From Phyllobacterium bourgognense (GTDB lineage: Bacteria > Pseudomonadota > Alphaproteobacteria > Rhizobiales > Rhizobiaceae), in the NCBI RefSeq assembly GCF_003337575.1, contig NZ_QPJM01000002.1, positions 434,001-498,000 on the forward strand: 64,000 bases of DNA. The letters are read 5' to 3'. The translations under genes and the position numbers were made by a program. Within the stretch, counting starts at the first letter, position 1. Each line of letters starts with the position of its first letter. Shown in pieces: positions 41,372 through 51,418 of the stretch. Below the pieces are notes generated by a model. That model ran no database searches. It was given only the letters and a program-made list of their open reading frames with translations, and had not been told where the DNA came from.

Positions 41372-42661
41372 ATGTCTAAGGCTATTTCAACGATTTTGGG
41401 TGGGGCGTTGCTTTTGACAAGCGTGGCTTCTGCTGCACAGGCCGGGGGGCTGGAGCGCAACGGCTACAATTGGGACCTGCTTTTCGATCAGGACCGTTTT
41501 GCTTCGGAAGCCGGTGTGATCTATGTCATGCCGGATCGCAAGATCAAGAATGCCGTTGATACAGACCCGAGGGACGGTCTGGGGGCAAACGGTATCGGTG
41601 GCGGCTCCACATCGACACACGAGACCCCGAACTATACGGTTCCGCGCTTCGGCGCAAAGGTTGGCCTCACACCCGACGCCGATTGCCTGGCCTCCTACAG
41701 CCAGCCATGGGGCGTCCATACCAATCCCGGTGCGGATTGGGTCGGCGCAAACCAGAACATCGAGACCGACATCAGGAGCAATGATTACGGACTGACGTGT
41801 TCGTACAAGTTTGATGTTGGCAAGGGTCAGCTCCGTGCAATTGGTGGTGTTTCCTACCAGGCAATTTCAGGCTACAAAAACCGTCTGGTCGTGGGGCCGG
41901 CAGCCTTCGGGCCGGCAGCTGCATTGTTCGATGGTCAAGGCAAGCTTGACCTCGAGGCGGACGGCGTCGGCTGGCGCATTGGTGCTGCTTACGAAATTCC
42001 GGAAATCGCGTTTCGTGCCAGCTTGATCTACAACGCCGAGATCGACCTTGGCCAGATCAATGGTACTGTCGACCTGACCGGGCTGCCGCCAATGTCTACG
42101 GGGCGCCTGGCACCCTTTGCGAACCGTATCACGGACGTTTACGGCACTGCTACCATGCCGCAGTCGCTCGAATTCAAGCTGCAGACCGGCATCGCACCTG
42201 ACTGGCTGGCATTCGGTTCGGTCAAATGGGTAGACTGGAGCGTTCTCAACGTCGTCTCGTTCTGCCCGACGTCGACCAAGGGCATTGTCAGTTGCGGCCC
42301 GACATCGCCAGTTCTGCTGACAACACTCGATCTCATGTTCCAGGATGGCTGGACGGTCGCTGCCGGTATCGGCCACAAATTCAATGAGCAATGGAGTGGA
42401 TCGGCGCAGCTTAGCTGGGACCGCGGCACTTCGACGGGTTTGACCACACAGACGGATACCTACCTGCTTTCCGGCGGTGTCTCTTACGCTCCCAGCAAGA
42501 ATGTCGAACTGCGTTTGGGTGGAGCTGTTGGCATGCTGACAGCTGGTTCCTATGGCCCGACGTCTTGCCCCAAGACCGGCGGCTGCGGCAACGACGTGAC
42601 CTATGATTTCGGCGACGATTTCGTTGGCGCGTTATCGCTTTCAGGTAAAGTCAAGTTCTAA
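41372..42661 (+). CDS. FadL/OmpP1/TodX family outer membrane transport protein
   Basis: Outer membrane beta-barrel of 429 residues for uptake of hydrophobic compounds such as long-chain fatty acids or aromatics. A signal peptide ends at AAQAGG near residue 26, then comes the FadL-type N-terminal region LERNGYNWDLLFDQDRFASEAGVIYVMPDR (plug hatch). Many amphipathic strands follow, with LPQSLEFKLQTGIAPDWLAFGSVKWVDWSVL in pieces near residues 265-295, a family-conserved stretch with the Trp of the barrel, and the ending ALSGKVKF has the C-terminal Phe of outer membrane proteins. The start has GGGAGG upstream. Likely monocistronic with a terminator after it. Confidence 0.92.
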   Translation: MSKAISTILGGALLLTSVASAAQAGGLERNGYNWDLLFDQDRFASEAGVIYVMPDRKIKNAVDTDPRDGLGANGIGGGSTSTHETPNYTVPRFGAKVGLTPDADCLASYSQPWGVHTNPGADWVGANQNIETDIRSNDYGLTCSYKFDVGKGQLRAIGGVSYQAISGYKNRLVVGPAAFGPAAALFDGQGKLDLEADGVGWRIGAAYEIPEIAFRASLIYNAEIDLGQINGTVDLTGLPPMSTGRLAPFANRITDVYGTATMPQSLEFKLQTGIAPDWLAFGSVKWVDWSVLNVVSFCPTSTKGIVSCGPTSPVLLTTLDLMFQDGWTVAAGIGHKFNEQWSGSAQLSWDRGTSTGLTTQTDTYLLSGGVSYAPSKNVELRLGGAVGMLTAGSYGPTSCPKTGGCGNDVTYDFGDDFVGALSLSGKVKF

Positions 42662-42682
42662 ACCAAATGGTGAAAATTGAAG

Positions 42683-42707
42683 AAGCCCGGCCAAGCGCCG
42701 GGCTTTT
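42683..42707 (+). terminator. Rho-independent terminator of the porin gene
   Basis: AAGCCCGGC (42683-42691) pairs perfectly with GCCGGGCTT (42697-42705), loop of 5, followed by TT. Clear terminator 22 bp after the stop. Confidence 0.88.
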
Positions 42708-43198
42708 CCATGTGCGGCCCCTTCGGAGCGATCAAATTTTGTGACGATTCAGCAACACTGTGGCGCGATGATCGTCCAGGCTCTGATGGAGACAGAATTT
42801 GCCCATTTTGCGCCACAAACCCGGAGCAACTCGAAAGGGCGGCAACCTTGGGTGGTTGGTACCATCGAGTAACGGTACAGATGTTCCGCTTGGGGAAGTG
42901 ATGGACACGATACTTGTTTCACAGGCAAAAACTTCAAGCCGTAAGTTGATACACGGCCCTTCCACGTTTGTTGCGTCATCACGCCGTTCATATGCTTTCG
43001 ACACAAGTGTTTTCTCTTGTTCTAGCCGTACTATCGCCGGAAAGCGGTCAAATGTTCGCTGGAATGGCATGCAAGATTTGGATTTCCCTTTGCTGGCTGG
43101 CGCAATGACGCGCTCTGGCGGGATTTGGGCCCGAGCCGTTCGTATGGCGCGCGGTAACGCTGCGACACCTACGGTGAGGGTAAAGGAAGACTATAGTC
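42708..43198. other. Intergenic stretch upstream of exoR
   Basis: Open frames exist on both strands here (about 110-137 codons) but their composition is not protein-like and none has a supporting ribosome binding site. A short inverted repeat GTACC/GGTAC lies near 42861-42880. The stretch probably contains the exoR promoter; no -35/-10 pair was assigned. Confidence 0.35.
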
Positions 43199-43993
43199 AT
43201 GCTCATCGCTGATCGTTTTTTTGGTCCAATTGTCGGGTTTGGTCTTTTGATGAGCGCCATGACCATGCCTTGTTTTGCGTTCGATACGCAAAATGAGGTG
43301 AAGGAAGACTCCAGCCCGTTCGCACTCTTCAAGTTTGGTTTCTCTGCATATAAAAACGGCCATAAGGACGAAGCGGTCAAGGCACTGCGGTTTGCCGCTG
43401 AAAAGGGACATCAGGGCGCCAACTGGAAGCTTGCGCGCATGTATGCTGAAGGCGACGGCGTCAAGGAAGACGATTACCAAGCCTACAAGATGTTCGAGCA
43501 GGTCGTCCATGAAGGCGCCGATCAGGGCACGGAGAACGAAAGCTACGTGGCCGATGCGCTGGTCGCGCTGGCCGGTTATGTCAAACGCGGCATCCCGAAT
43601 TCGCCCATCAACTCCAACCCAAGTGCGGCGCGTGATCTTTACCTGCAGGCAGCATCGAATTTCGGCGATTCCGACGCGCAATTCGAGCTCGGCAAGATGC
43701 TGATGAAAGGCGAGGGCGGACAACCCAGCCCCAACCAGGCTGCACGCTGGTTCCGTCTTTCGGCGCAAAAGGGCCATGCGGGTGCACAGGCCATGCTCGG
43801 CAATCTGCTGTTCCAGGCCGGCAAGACCGTGCGTGGGCTTGCCATGATGACCGCCGCTCTCGAGCATGCCAACAAGCAGGATCGCGCCTGGATCCGTGAT
43901 GTGCAGGAACAGGCGTTTTCCATATCCGACGAGGCCGACCGTCGCACCGCGATGGTGCTGGCCGAGGACATCATCAAGACCGGCGATTTCTGA
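43199..43993 (+). CDS. exoR: ExoR-like periplasmic Sel1-repeat regulator
   Basis: Secreted 264-residue protein of Sel1-type repeats matching ExoR of rhizobia, the periplasmic inhibitor of the ExoS-ChvI two-component system that controls succinoglycan, motility and biofilm. A signal peptide ends at PCFA-FDT near residue 28. The diagnostic SPFALFKFGFSAYKNGHKDEAV (about residues 39-60) is followed by repeats AAEKGHQGANWKLARMYAEGDGV, AASNFGDSDAQFELGKMLMKGEGG and SAQKGHAGAQAMLGNLLFQAG, then RGLAMMTAALEHANKQDRAWI. The order of these blocks agrees with ExoR of Sinorhizobium. AGGGTAAAGGAAG precedes the start. The partner genes exoS and chvI are not in the window. Confidence 0.9.
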   Translation: MLIADRFFGPIVGFGLLMSAMTMPCFAFDTQNEVKEDSSPFALFKFGFSAYKNGHKDEAVKALRFAAEKGHQGANWKLARMYAEGDGVKEDDYQAYKMFEQVVHEGADQGTENESYVADALVALAGYVKRGIPNSPINSNPSAARDLYLQAASNFGDSDAQFELGKMLMKGEGGQPSPNQAARWFRLSAQKGHAGAQAMLGNLLFQAGKTVRGLAMMTAALEHANKQDRAWIRDVQEQAFSISDEADRRTAMVLAEDIIKTGDF

Positions 43994-44070
43994 ACCGGAA
44001 TAGATGCTTGCCGGCAAGACCTGTCAATTCACCGAAGGTCTAAGCCAAATCGCCATAAATTTGTTGCAGA

Positions 44071-44850
44071 TCAGGCGATTGAAATCGCGACCGGCACGTG
44101 GTCCGATGGCTTTTCCCAAGCGCGGACATGCTTTTCGATACTGGCGGATTCGAGCATGTTCGCCGCTTCCGGCGATAGCATCAGGTGATCTATGCGAATG
44201 CCGTTGTTCTTCTGCCAGGCACCCGCCTGATAATCCCAGAATGTATAGACGTCGCCTTTGTCGGTAACGCTGCGAACCGCATCGGTGAAGCCGAGATTTT
44301 CGAGCCGTCTGAATGATTGGCGGGTCGCCGGCTGGAATAGGGCATCATTGACCCAGGCTTCCGGCACCTTCGCATCTATAGGCTCGGGGATGACATTGTA
44401 GTCGCCAGCCAGGATAAGCGGCTCTTCAAGCGCCAAGCGCTCTTCGGCCCAACGCTCCAGCCGCGCCATCCAGCCTATCTTGTATGGAAATTTCTCGGTA
44501 TTGATGGGGTTGCCGTTGGGCAAATAGAGCGAAACAACGCGCAGCGGGCCCTTTTCGGTGGAAAATACGGCTTCTATGAAGCGCGCATGATCGTCGGCAT
44601 CGTCGCCGGGGAGGCCGCGATTGACCTCGTCGGGGGATTGCTTCGACAAAATGGCAACGCCGTTGAAGCCTTTCTGTCCGTTCGTCTCGACATGATAGCC
44701 CAGCGCTTCCAGTTCGAAGCGCGGAAAACCTTCATCGACGGATTTGATTTCCTGCAGGCAGACAATGTCCGGATTGGACTCCTGCAGCCATGTCGTCAGC
44801 ACCTCGATGCGGGCTTTGACGCCGTTTATATTCCAGGTAACGATTTTCAT
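44071..44850 (-). CDS. xth: Exodeoxyribonuclease III (AP endonuclease)
   Basis: DNA repair enzyme of 259 residues with 3'-exonuclease and AP-endonuclease activity. The family fold is clear: MKIVTWNINGVKARIEVLTTWL at the start, DIVCLQEIKSVDEGFP with the metal-binding Glu (near residue 34), YLPNGNPI near 112, LAGDYNVIPEPIDAKVP (catalytic Asp/Asn, near 152), and the ending KPSDHVPVAI with the catalytic His and Asp. The start at 44850 gives the canonical N-terminus; the longer frame adds 24 residues with no homology. Its gene end faces exoR, tail to tail. Confidence 0.95.
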   Translation of the reverse strand: MKIVTWNINGVKARIEVLTTWLQESNPDIVCLQEIKSVDEGFPRFELEALGYHVETNGQKGFNGVAILSKQSPDEVNRGLPGDDADDHARFIEAVFSTEKGPLRVVSLYLPNGNPINTEKFPYKIGWMARLERWAEERLALEEPLILAGDYNVIPEPIDAKVPEAWVNDALFQPATRQSFRRLENLGFTDAVRSVTDKGDVYTFWDYQAGAWQKNNGIRIDHLMLSPEAANMLESASIEKHVRAWEKPSDHVPVAISIA

Positions 44851-44893
44851 GGATTTGCGCTCTGGTTGCAACGGCGATAAATTCAAGAAGAGG

Positions 44894-45229
44894 TCAGACG
44901 GAGAAGCTTGTCCCGCAACCACAGGAAGAGGTCGCGTTTGGATTGCGGATCTGGAATGACTGGCCCATCAGATCGTCGACGAAATCAATCTCCGAACCGC
45001 CGATATAGGGCAGGGAAATCTGATCGATCAATACCTTGGCGCCGAGTTTTTCGATGACGATGTCATCGGCATCCTGCGCGTCAACCAGATCGTATTTGTA
45101 GGAAAAGCCCGAGCAGCCGCCGCCCTCGACGGAAATGCGCAAGGCGGTCTTTTCCGGATCTGACTGCAGAATCGCCGAGATGCGCTTGGCAGCGGCATCG
45201 GAGACGGAAACACTTAGCACTTCGGTCAT
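44894..45229 (-). CDS. erpA: Iron-sulfur cluster insertion protein, A-type carrier
   Basis: A 111-residue A-type carrier that delivers Fe-S clusters to apoproteins. The three ligand cysteines are present: GGGCSGF near residue 39 and CGCGTSF at the C-terminus (SSCGCG near residues 104-107). The typical YKYDLV near 45 and IDQISLPYIGGSEIDFVDDLMG near 68-90 agree with ErpA/IscA. It diverges from dgt. The xth ATG is 43 bp downstream on the same strand, so the two may share a transcript. In Rhizobiales this erpA-dgt-argS order is common. Confidence 0.94.
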   Translation of the reverse strand: MTEVLSVSVSDAAAKRISAILQSDPEKTALRISVEGGGCSGFSYKYDLVDAQDADDIVIEKLGAKVLIDQISLPYIGGSEIDFVDDLMGQSFQIRNPNATSSCGCGTSFSV

Positions 45230-45369
45230 TCTTTATGGTTCCTTCGCGGATTGCTCCGCCACGCTCGACAAAGCATTGACATTGTAATGTCACGCCTTGC
45301 CGTTCATCATACACCATAGCTAAGAATTGGCGACTGTGAAGTCAACGTCGTGAGTGGATGGCAGATAAG

Positions 45370-45493
45370 ATGTGCGTGGTTCGACAAGCTCACCATGAGG
45401 GATGTGGTTCACTGCAATGACAATCGCCAACATTGCAGATACTGGCACTCTGCACCTACTTCCCTCATGGTGAGCTTGTCGAACCACGCACAT
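45370..45493. repeat. REP-like inverted repeat pair, copy 1
   Basis: Arms of 33 bp at 45370-45402 and 45461-45493 are perfectly complementary (starting ATGTGCGTGGTTCGACAAGC). The 58-bp spacer holds its own 8-bp stem, CTGCAATG (45412-45419) with CATTGCAG (45431-45438). The element fills the erpA/dgt divergent gap. A second copy with the same arms is at 56737-56860. The core TTCGACAAGCTCACCATGAG occurs in many alphaproteobacteria, from memory. Confidence 0.85.
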
Positions 45494-45537
45494 AGTCATG
45501 CAACCCGGGCTAAGCGCGAACGAAAGAATAGTCGAGT

Positions 45538-46746
45538 ATGTCCATGCAGGGTATCGGTTTCGGTTACAGGGAGAGGGCGCCATACGCCTGTGATCCCGAG
45601 AAAAGCCGCGGACGGCTGGTGCCCGAAAGCGAAAGCCCGACGCGCACGGTGTTCCAACGTGATCGCGACCGCATCATCCACTCAACGGCGTTCCGGCGGC
45701 TGAAGCACAAGACGCAGGTTTTCATCGCGCATGAGGGCGATCATTACCGCACGCGGCTGACACATACGATCGAAGTGGCGCAGATCGCCCGGGCGCTTGC
45801 ACGGTCCATGCGGCTCGACGAAGATTTGGCCGAAGCAATCGCCCTGGTGCACGATTTCGGCCACACACCGTTCGGTCATACGGGTGAGGATGCGCTCAAC
45901 GAAAAAATGCATGATTTCGGCGGTTTCGATCACAACGCGCAATCCCTGCGCATCGTGACAAATCTCGAACGGCGCTATGCCGAATTCGATGGGCTGAACC
46001 TGACTTGGGAAACACTGGAGGGTTTGGTCAAGCACAATGGTCCGCTGACCGGCAGCAAGGGCAAGGGTCTGGAGCGCCCGGTGCCTGCTGCAATCCTCGA
46101 ATATAACGCGCAGCATGATCTCGAACTTGCACGCTTTGCCTCGCTGGAAGCGCAATGTGCGGCCATTGCCGATGATATCGCCTATAACGCCCATGACATC
46201 GATGATGGGTTGCGTTCAGGTCTGCTCACACTCGACGCGCTTGAATCCGTGCCGATAATCGGGGATATCCTGCGCGCCGTCCGGCAGAAGTATCCAAGTC
46301 TCGATGATGTGCGCACGTCGCACGAGATCGTCCGGAGGCAAATTACTCTTATGGTCGAGGACGTTATTCGCAGTGCGCAGGCCGATCTGAACACATTGAA
46401 GCCTCAGACGCTCAGCGATATTCATGATGCAGGACGAACGCTAATAGGATTTTCCGTACCTCTGCGTGATCAGGAGAAGATGCTCAAGGCGTTTCTCTAC
46501 GAGAACCTTTATTTCCACGAGAGCGTTGTGCGGGTGCGCAAATCCGCCGACCGAATTGTGAGAGAGCTGTTCGACGCCTATCTTGCTGATGAGCAATGCA
46601 TGCCCGAAGGATGGCGCGATGGCCGGACAAAGGGCGATTTGACCTCACGCGCTAGGCTGGTAGCGGATTTTCTGGCGGGCATGACCGACACCTATGCTGT
46701 GCGCGAACACCGACGGTTGTTTGACGACACGCCCGATTTGGCCTAG
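45538..46746 (+). CDS. dgt: Deoxyguanosinetriphosphate triphosphohydrolase-like protein
   Basis: HD-domain dNTP triphosphohydrolase of 402 residues that releases triphosphate from dGTP or other dNTPs. Landmarks are [24 protein letters not shown] near residue 40, [19 protein letters not shown] near residues 70-88 with the first metal His, and [20 protein letters not shown] near 100-120 with the HD pair. [15 protein letters not shown] near 212 is the second metal Asp. The ATG at 45538 is used; a CCATGCAGGG start 6 bp later is possible. First gene of the run to argS. No ribosome binding site stands out. Confidence 0.93.
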   Translation: MSMQGIGFGYRERAPYACDPEKSRGRLVPESESPTRTVFQRDRDRIIHSTAFRRLKHKTQVFIAHEGDHYRTRLTHTIEVAQIARALARSMRLDEDLAEAIALVHDFGHTPFGHTGEDALNEKMHDFGGFDHNAQSLRIVTNLERRYAEFDGLNLTWETLEGLVKHNGPLTGSKGKGLERPVPAAILEYNAQHDLELARFASLEAQCAAIADDIAYNAHDIDDGLRSGLLTLDALESVPIIGDILRAVRQKYPSLDDVRTSHEIVRRQITLMVEDVIRSAQADLNTLKPQTLSDIHDAGRTLIGFSVPLRDQEKMLKAFLYENLYFHESVVRVRKSADRIVRELFDAYLADEQCMPEGWRDGRTKGDLTSRARLVADFLAGMTDTYAVREHRRLFDDTPDLA

Positions 46747-46876
46747 AGACCTCTGCAAATCCACCCCGATGGCCATCTGATGCGATTTTCTACGCTTCCG
46801 GTGCTCACGGACCAACAAGTCCGCTGCGCTCCGGTTCTCGAAAATCACACCACCTGCCTCACCGGGCTGAATTTTC
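46747..46876 (+). repeat. Dispersed hairpin repeat, copy 6 of 6 (divergent)
   Basis: More diverged copy of the 14766 family. CTTCCGGTGCTCACGG and CTGCGCTCCGGTTCTCGAAAA are clear matches. The upper stem is CGGAC (46808-46812) with GTCCG (46819-46823) around CAACAA, a paired change from CGTAC/GTACG. It starts right after the dgt stop and lies between dgt and argS. Confidence 0.75.
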
Positions 46877-46952
46877 AAATGGTCTCTGAAGGCGATCGCA
46901 ACGTCGGCAAATAGCCGGTAATTTTATACAAACCCCGAATGAGTATGACGTC

Positions 46953-48710
46953 ATGAACATCTTCGCCGATTTCGACGCGCGGATTAAGAACGCCCTGCAA
47001 GCACTTGATTTGAAAACCACAAATGGCGCTGCAGTGGATCTGTCTCGCGTCGGCGTTGAGCCGCCGCGCGATCCCAGCCATGGTGATATCGCGACGAATG
47101 CTGCAATGGTGCTCTCCAAGGCAGTTGGCCAAAACCCGCGCGAACTTGCTGTCAGAATCGCAGATGCACTGAAGAATGATCCCGACGTCGGCTCCGTCGA
47201 TGTTGCGGGCCCCGGTTTCATCAATCTGCGGCTAAAGGATGTGTATTGGCACCGGCAACTTGCCGTAATGCTGGGTGCCGGGCTTGATTATGGCCGGTCA
47301 AAGCTCGGCTACGGCCACCGGGTCAATGTCGAATATGTATCGGCCAATCCGACCGGCCCCATGCATGTCGGTCATTGCCGGGGGGCGGTAGTTGGCGATG
47401 CGCTGGCCAACCTGCTCAAATTTGCAGGTTATGACGTTGCCAAGGAATATTACATCAATGATGCCGGCGCGCAGATCGATGTGCTGGCAAGCTCTGTGAT
47501 GCTGCGGTATCGCGAGGCGCTCGGAGAGCAGATCGGCGATATTCCTGCAGGGCTCTATCCTGGCGACTATCTCGTGCCGGTCGGGCAGGCGCTCGCCGCC
47601 GATCATGGGACGAAACTACTCGAAATGCCGGAGGACGAAGCTCTTGCCATCGTCAAGGACCGGACGATCGACGCGATGATGGCCATGATCCGGGATGATC
47701 TCGCCTCGCTCAACGTTCATCATGACGTGTTCTTTTCCGAGCGGACGCTGCATGCCAGCAATGCCAAGCTGATCCGGTCTGCTATTAACGACCTGACGCT
47801 GAAAGGGCATGTATACAAGGGCAAGCTGCCGCCGCCCAAGGGCCAATTGCCGGAAGACTGGGAAGATCGGGAGCAGACGCTGTTCCGCTCGACTGACGTT
47901 GGCGATGATATCGACCGGCCGCTGGTGAAATCGGACGGCCAGTTCACCTATTTCGCAGCCGACGTTGCTTATTTCAAGGACAAGTACGACCGGCACTTCG
48001 ACGAAATGATCTATGTGCTCGGCGCAGACCATGGCGGTTACGTCAAGCGGCTCGAGTCCCTGGCGCGTGCCGTATCGGGCGGAACGGCGAAGCTGACGGT
48101 TCTGATCTGCCAGCTCGTCAAGCTCTACCGGAACGGCGAACCCGTGCGGATGTCAAAACGGTCGGGCGAGTTCGTCACCTTGCGCGACGTTGTGGAAGAA
48201 GTTGGCCGGGATCCGGTGCGGTTCATGATGCTGTACCGGAAGAACGACGCCCCACTCGATTTCGACTTCGCAAAAGTCACCGAACATTCCAAGGACAATC
48301 CTGTTTTTTATGTTCAGTATGCTTCGGCCAGATGCCATTCGGTTTTCCGCCAGGCAATGGAACAATTGGGGATTGGCGAAATCCAGTTGGCGGCGAGTTC
48401 ACAGCACTTCGATTTGCTGACGGATGAAAGCGAAATCGCGCTTATTCGCAAGCTTGCCGAATACCCGCGATTGATCGAAACAGCGGCTTTGCATCAGGAG
48501 CCGCACAGGCTTGCTTTCTACCTTTACGATCTCGCGAGTTCGCTGCATACGCAGTGGAATAAGGGAACCGAAAACCCGGACTTACGTTTTATTAAGGTTA
48601 ACGATCCAAACTTGTCCCAAGCCAGGCTAGGGCTGGTGCAGGTTGTTTCGAAGGTCTTGACGTCCGGATTGTCCATAATAGGTGCGGACGCCCCGACCGA
48701 AATGCGTTAG
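46953..48710 (+). CDS. argS: Arginyl-tRNA synthetase
   Basis: Class I synthetase for tRNA-Arg, 585 residues. The HIGH-type motif is [20 protein letters not shown] near residue 131, the ATP-site stretch [18 protein letters not shown] lies near 356, and the KMSKS-like loop is RMSKRSGEF near 398. The N-terminal additional domain (about 1-110) begins [18 protein letters not shown], the C-terminal anticodon helices (about 460-585) end [19 protein letters not shown]. It is followed by the SPOR gene in conserved order. Confidence 0.97.
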   Translation: MNIFADFDARIKNALQALDLKTTNGAAVDLSRVGVEPPRDPSHGDIATNAAMVLSKAVGQNPRELAVRIADALKNDPDVGSVDVAGPGFINLRLKDVYWHRQLAVMLGAGLDYGRSKLGYGHRVNVEYVSANPTGPMHVGHCRGAVVGDALANLLKFAGYDVAKEYYINDAGAQIDVLASSVMLRYREALGEQIGDIPAGLYPGDYLVPVGQALAADHGTKLLEMPEDEALAIVKDRTIDAMMAMIRDDLASLNVHHDVFFSERTLHASNAKLIRSAINDLTLKGHVYKGKLPPPKGQLPEDWEDREQTLFRSTDVGDDIDRPLVKSDGQFTYFAADVAYFKDKYDRHFDEMIYVLGADHGGYVKRLESLARAVSGGTAKLTVLICQLVKLYRNGEPVRMSKRSGEFVTLRDVVEEVGRDPVRFMMLYRKNDAPLDFDFAKVTEHSKDNPVFYVQYASARCHSVFRQAMEQLGIGEIQLAASSQHFDLLTDESEIALIRKLAEYPRLIETAALHQEPHRLAFYLYDLASSLHTQWNKGTENPDLRFIKVNDPNLSQARLGLVQVVSKVLTSGLSIIGADAPTEMR

Positions 48711-48821
48711 TAAACGCTGAAAAGCGTAGCAATCCTGTCAACTTTTGCCCACATTGCGCTGGTAGGGCCAATGCGGTGGCGATTTCGGTCGTCCCACAGT
48801 TGAGAGTACAGGATTAACGCT

Positions 48822-51398
48822 ATGGCGGACAACTATCTTCAGCGTTCTCACCGGCAGGATGATTCGCGATCAGGTAATAACGACCCTCTGATGGAGCTTT
48901 CCCGTATCATGGGAACGGTCGAAGCAGAAGGGCCGGCTACCGAATCCAACGATGATTTTGCTATGGATCTCGAACGCGAGCTGATGGGGGGCTTCGATGA
49001 ACAAGCCGCGCCTCAGTCCGCTGCCAATGATGCCGACGATCAGCTTGCCGCTCAGGATTTTCAGGAATCCATCGAGCGCGAGTTGGCCGCGGAACCGTCA
49101 TACGAATTTCACGAAGCCCCTGTCGAATCCGTGGCCGCCTACGAAGAGCCGGATTACGCCGATTACGAGCCGGACCCGGTTTACGTGGACAGCGAAGCGG
49201 GCGAGGGTGCTGGTGCTCCGATAGAGCAGGCCGTCCCCCACTACGAGGAGCGTCCGGCTGTCGCAGCGCCATCACTCAGTCTCGAGGATGAGCTCGAAAC
49301 CTTGCTTGCCGGATCGGCGCAGCCGGTCGTGCAACGTTCGGCAAATGCTTCCTGGGGTTATGGATCGCAGACGCAGGTCCCCGGACGAACAGAAATTGCC
49401 CCGTCGATCAGCCGGTCGACGTCATACCAGCAACCATCCCATGCGCCGGAATCGGTTACCCAGGTCCCCGAGCCGGAGCCTGTAGCTTACGCAGCTGCCG
49501 AAGAAGAGCAGGTTCAGGATGCGGCGATCGAGGATTTCGACACCGACGAACTGATGGCAGCGTTTGATGATTTCGACGTAACGTCTGATCAGGACGAGGA
49601 TAGTGAGCCGGTTGCAGAAGCAGCCCCGGTTTTCCCGCTCTATCAGAGCGTGGAGCAGTCCCCGGCGCCGGTTCATGAACCAATCGAAGTGCCTGTTGCC
49701 ACCCCTGTTGCCAGCGCACCACGATTGCCCGAGGTCCACGAGCTCAGCGACTATGCCGACGAGCTCGATCGCGCCGCGTCGGCGATCACCGCCGCCCCCG
49801 ATGTGGATACGGTAGCGGTTACAGAAAACCGGGTTGATTATACCGAGTCGCTCGATCTTCCGGCCGTGAACTATGAGGACGATGTTCCCCAGCACAATGG
49901 ACTGAACGAGCTGGATAATGAATTTGCCGAGGTGTTCGGCTCGATCGAAGCGGACGATTCGCGCGGCGCCTATGTCGCCGCGGAAGATCCTGGACCGCAA
50001 GAGCCCGAGAAGGACCAATACGCGGAAATTTTCGCCGATGTCTTCGGCAACGAAGCAGATCAGAACAAATACAACCCGGCAGGCTATGCGACAGCGGCAG
50101 CCGGCGCTGCGGCCATGGCCGCTGCCAGCTCCAAACAAAGCCGGGCCACTCCGGCCTATGGTCCGGAAGAGGATCTGGATTTTGGCTATGATCCTCGCCA
50201 GGACAATGTCGATATAGCCGCAACGCCCTATGGGCAAAAGGAAACACCTGCGCGTCGTCGCAGTAACCTGTTTGTTCCCGGCGTGGCAGCGGCTGTTGTT
50301 TTGCTCGCGGTCGCCGGTGCCGTCGCCTATAAATGGACAGGCGGTTCGAACGGCGAACCTGTGGTCATCATGGCAGACAAGACGCCGATCAAAGTTCAGC
50401 CGGAAACCGCCAGCACGGCCGTTGTGCCAAATCAGGACAAAGCGGTTTACGACAAGAGTGCGACGGCTGCTCCGGAAGCACCGAAGCAGGATCAGCTCGT
50501 AACAACGCGGGAGGATCCTATCGATCTTCCAGCCGATGAGGATGGAGGCGCGTCTGTTGCGGATATGCTCGCCGCCGATGCGCCCCCCACCGATGCGCCT
50601 GGCGCGGGCGACAAGGTGGAGGCGCGTGTTGATCCTGCCACCGCAGACGATACGGCCGACGCCGCACCAGCGGAACGCAACAGTGCGATTGCACCGCGCA
50701 AGGTGCAGACCATGGTCGTCAAACCGGATGGCACGATGGTCGCCTCCATTCCAGAACCGGCTGATCCGGTGAGTGCCGGCCCTGCCGCTGCCCCGGCTGA
50801 TCGCCCCGCTGCTCCGCTCGACACAAATGCAACCGCGGCGCCGGCAACAACTGGCGACGACGAAATTGGCGCATTGATGCAGGACGCCCCGGCAGCTGCG
50901 CCTGTGCAGACTGTACCGCCGGCACCCGAAGCACCTGCTGCAACTGCAGCGGCGAAACCGGCGCCGGCTGCTGGCAAGTTGCCTCCGAAGCCCGTTGCGA
51001 CCAAAAAGATCACTCCCGAAACGGTTGCTTCCGTTACGCCGAAGAATATTCCGGTGGTTGAATCGCGTCCGGCAGATCAACCGATCGATATTGTCGATCG
51101 CGTTCCGCCAAAGAATGCAGCGGGCCAGCAGGTCGCCTCCGCCGCTCCGGCAGCGGGTAGCTATCTGATCCAGATTGCCTCGCAACCGAATGTCGAGGGC
51201 GCGCAGAAGACATACGCTTCGCTCTCCCAGAAATATGCGGGTGTGATCGGTGGCCGCGGTGTCGATATCAAGCAGGCCGAGATTGCCGGCAAGGGCACAT
51301 TCTTCCGTGTTCGTATTCCGGCTGGCTCCAAGAGCGATGCGAACGCTCTGTGCGCCAAATACAAGACTGCAGGCGGCAGCTGTTTCGTTACGCAGTAA
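48822..51398 (+). CDS. SPOR domain-containing cell division protein
   Basis: Inner membrane protein of 858 residues that binds denuded septal peptidoglycan through its SPOR domain. The N-terminal 485 residues are a long acidic, Glu/Asp/Pro/Ala-rich cytoplasmic region without fold, starting MADNYLQRSHRQDDSRSG. A single membrane helix lies at about residues 490-508 (LFVPGVAAAVVLLAVAGAVA). A Pro/Ala-rich periplasmic linker follows, then the SPOR domain (about residues 780-858) with GSYLIQIASQPNVEGAQKTYASL and FFRVRIPAGSKSDANALCAKY. The order argS-SPOR-nagZ is typical. It is followed by a terminator, which isolates it from the toxin-antitoxin pair. Confidence 0.93.
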   Translation: MADNYLQRSHRQDDSRSGNNDPLMELSRIMGTVEAEGPATESNDDFAMDLERELMGGFDEQAAPQSAANDADDQLAAQDFQESIERELAAEPSYEFHEAPVESVAAYEEPDYADYEPDPVYVDSEAGEGAGAPIEQAVPHYEERPAVAAPSLSLEDELETLLAGSAQPVVQRSANASWGYGSQTQVPGRTEIAPSISRSTSYQQPSHAPESVTQVPEPEPVAYAAAEEEQVQDAAIEDFDTDELMAAFDDFDVTSDQDEDSEPVAEAAPVFPLYQSVEQSPAPVHEPIEVPVATPVASAPRLPEVHELSDYADELDRAASAITAAPDVDTVAVTENRVDYTESLDLPAVNYEDDVPQHNGLNELDNEFAEVFGSIEADDSRGAYVAAEDPGPQEPEKDQYAEIFADVFGNEADQNKYNPAGYATAAAGAAAMAAASSKQSRATPAYGPEEDLDFGYDPRQDNVDIAATPYGQKETPARRRSNLFVPGVAAAVVLLAVAGAVAYKWTGGSNGEPVVIMADKTPIKVQPETASTAVVPNQDKAVYDKSATAAPEAPKQDQLVTTREDPIDLPADEDGGASVADMLAADAPPTDAPGAGDKVEARVDPATADDTADAAPAERNSAIAPRKVQTMVVKPDGTMVASIPEPADPVSAGPAAAPADRPAAPLDTNATAAPATTGDDEIGALMQDAPAAAPVQTVPPAPEAPAATAAAKPAPAAGKLPPKPVATKKITPETVASVTPKNIPVVESRPADQPIDIVDRVPPKNAAGQQVASAAPAAGSYLIQIASQPNVEGAQKTYASLSQKYAGVIGGRGVDIKQAEIAGKGTFFRVRIPAGSKSDANALCAKYKTAGGSCFVTQ

Positions 51399-51418
51399 AA
51401 ACCTCGCGCATCTCATTG

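Noticed and set aside
42732-43212. Overlapping open frames of 112 and 137 codons on opposite strands upstream of exoR
   Set aside because: Neither has protein-like composition, a ribosome binding site or any recognisable motif.
49422-51416. Minus-strand open frame of 664 codons over the SPOR gene
   Set aside because: Arises from the repetitive Ala/Pro/Glu codons of the SPOR protein; composition very rich in Arg, Cys and Gly with no domain.
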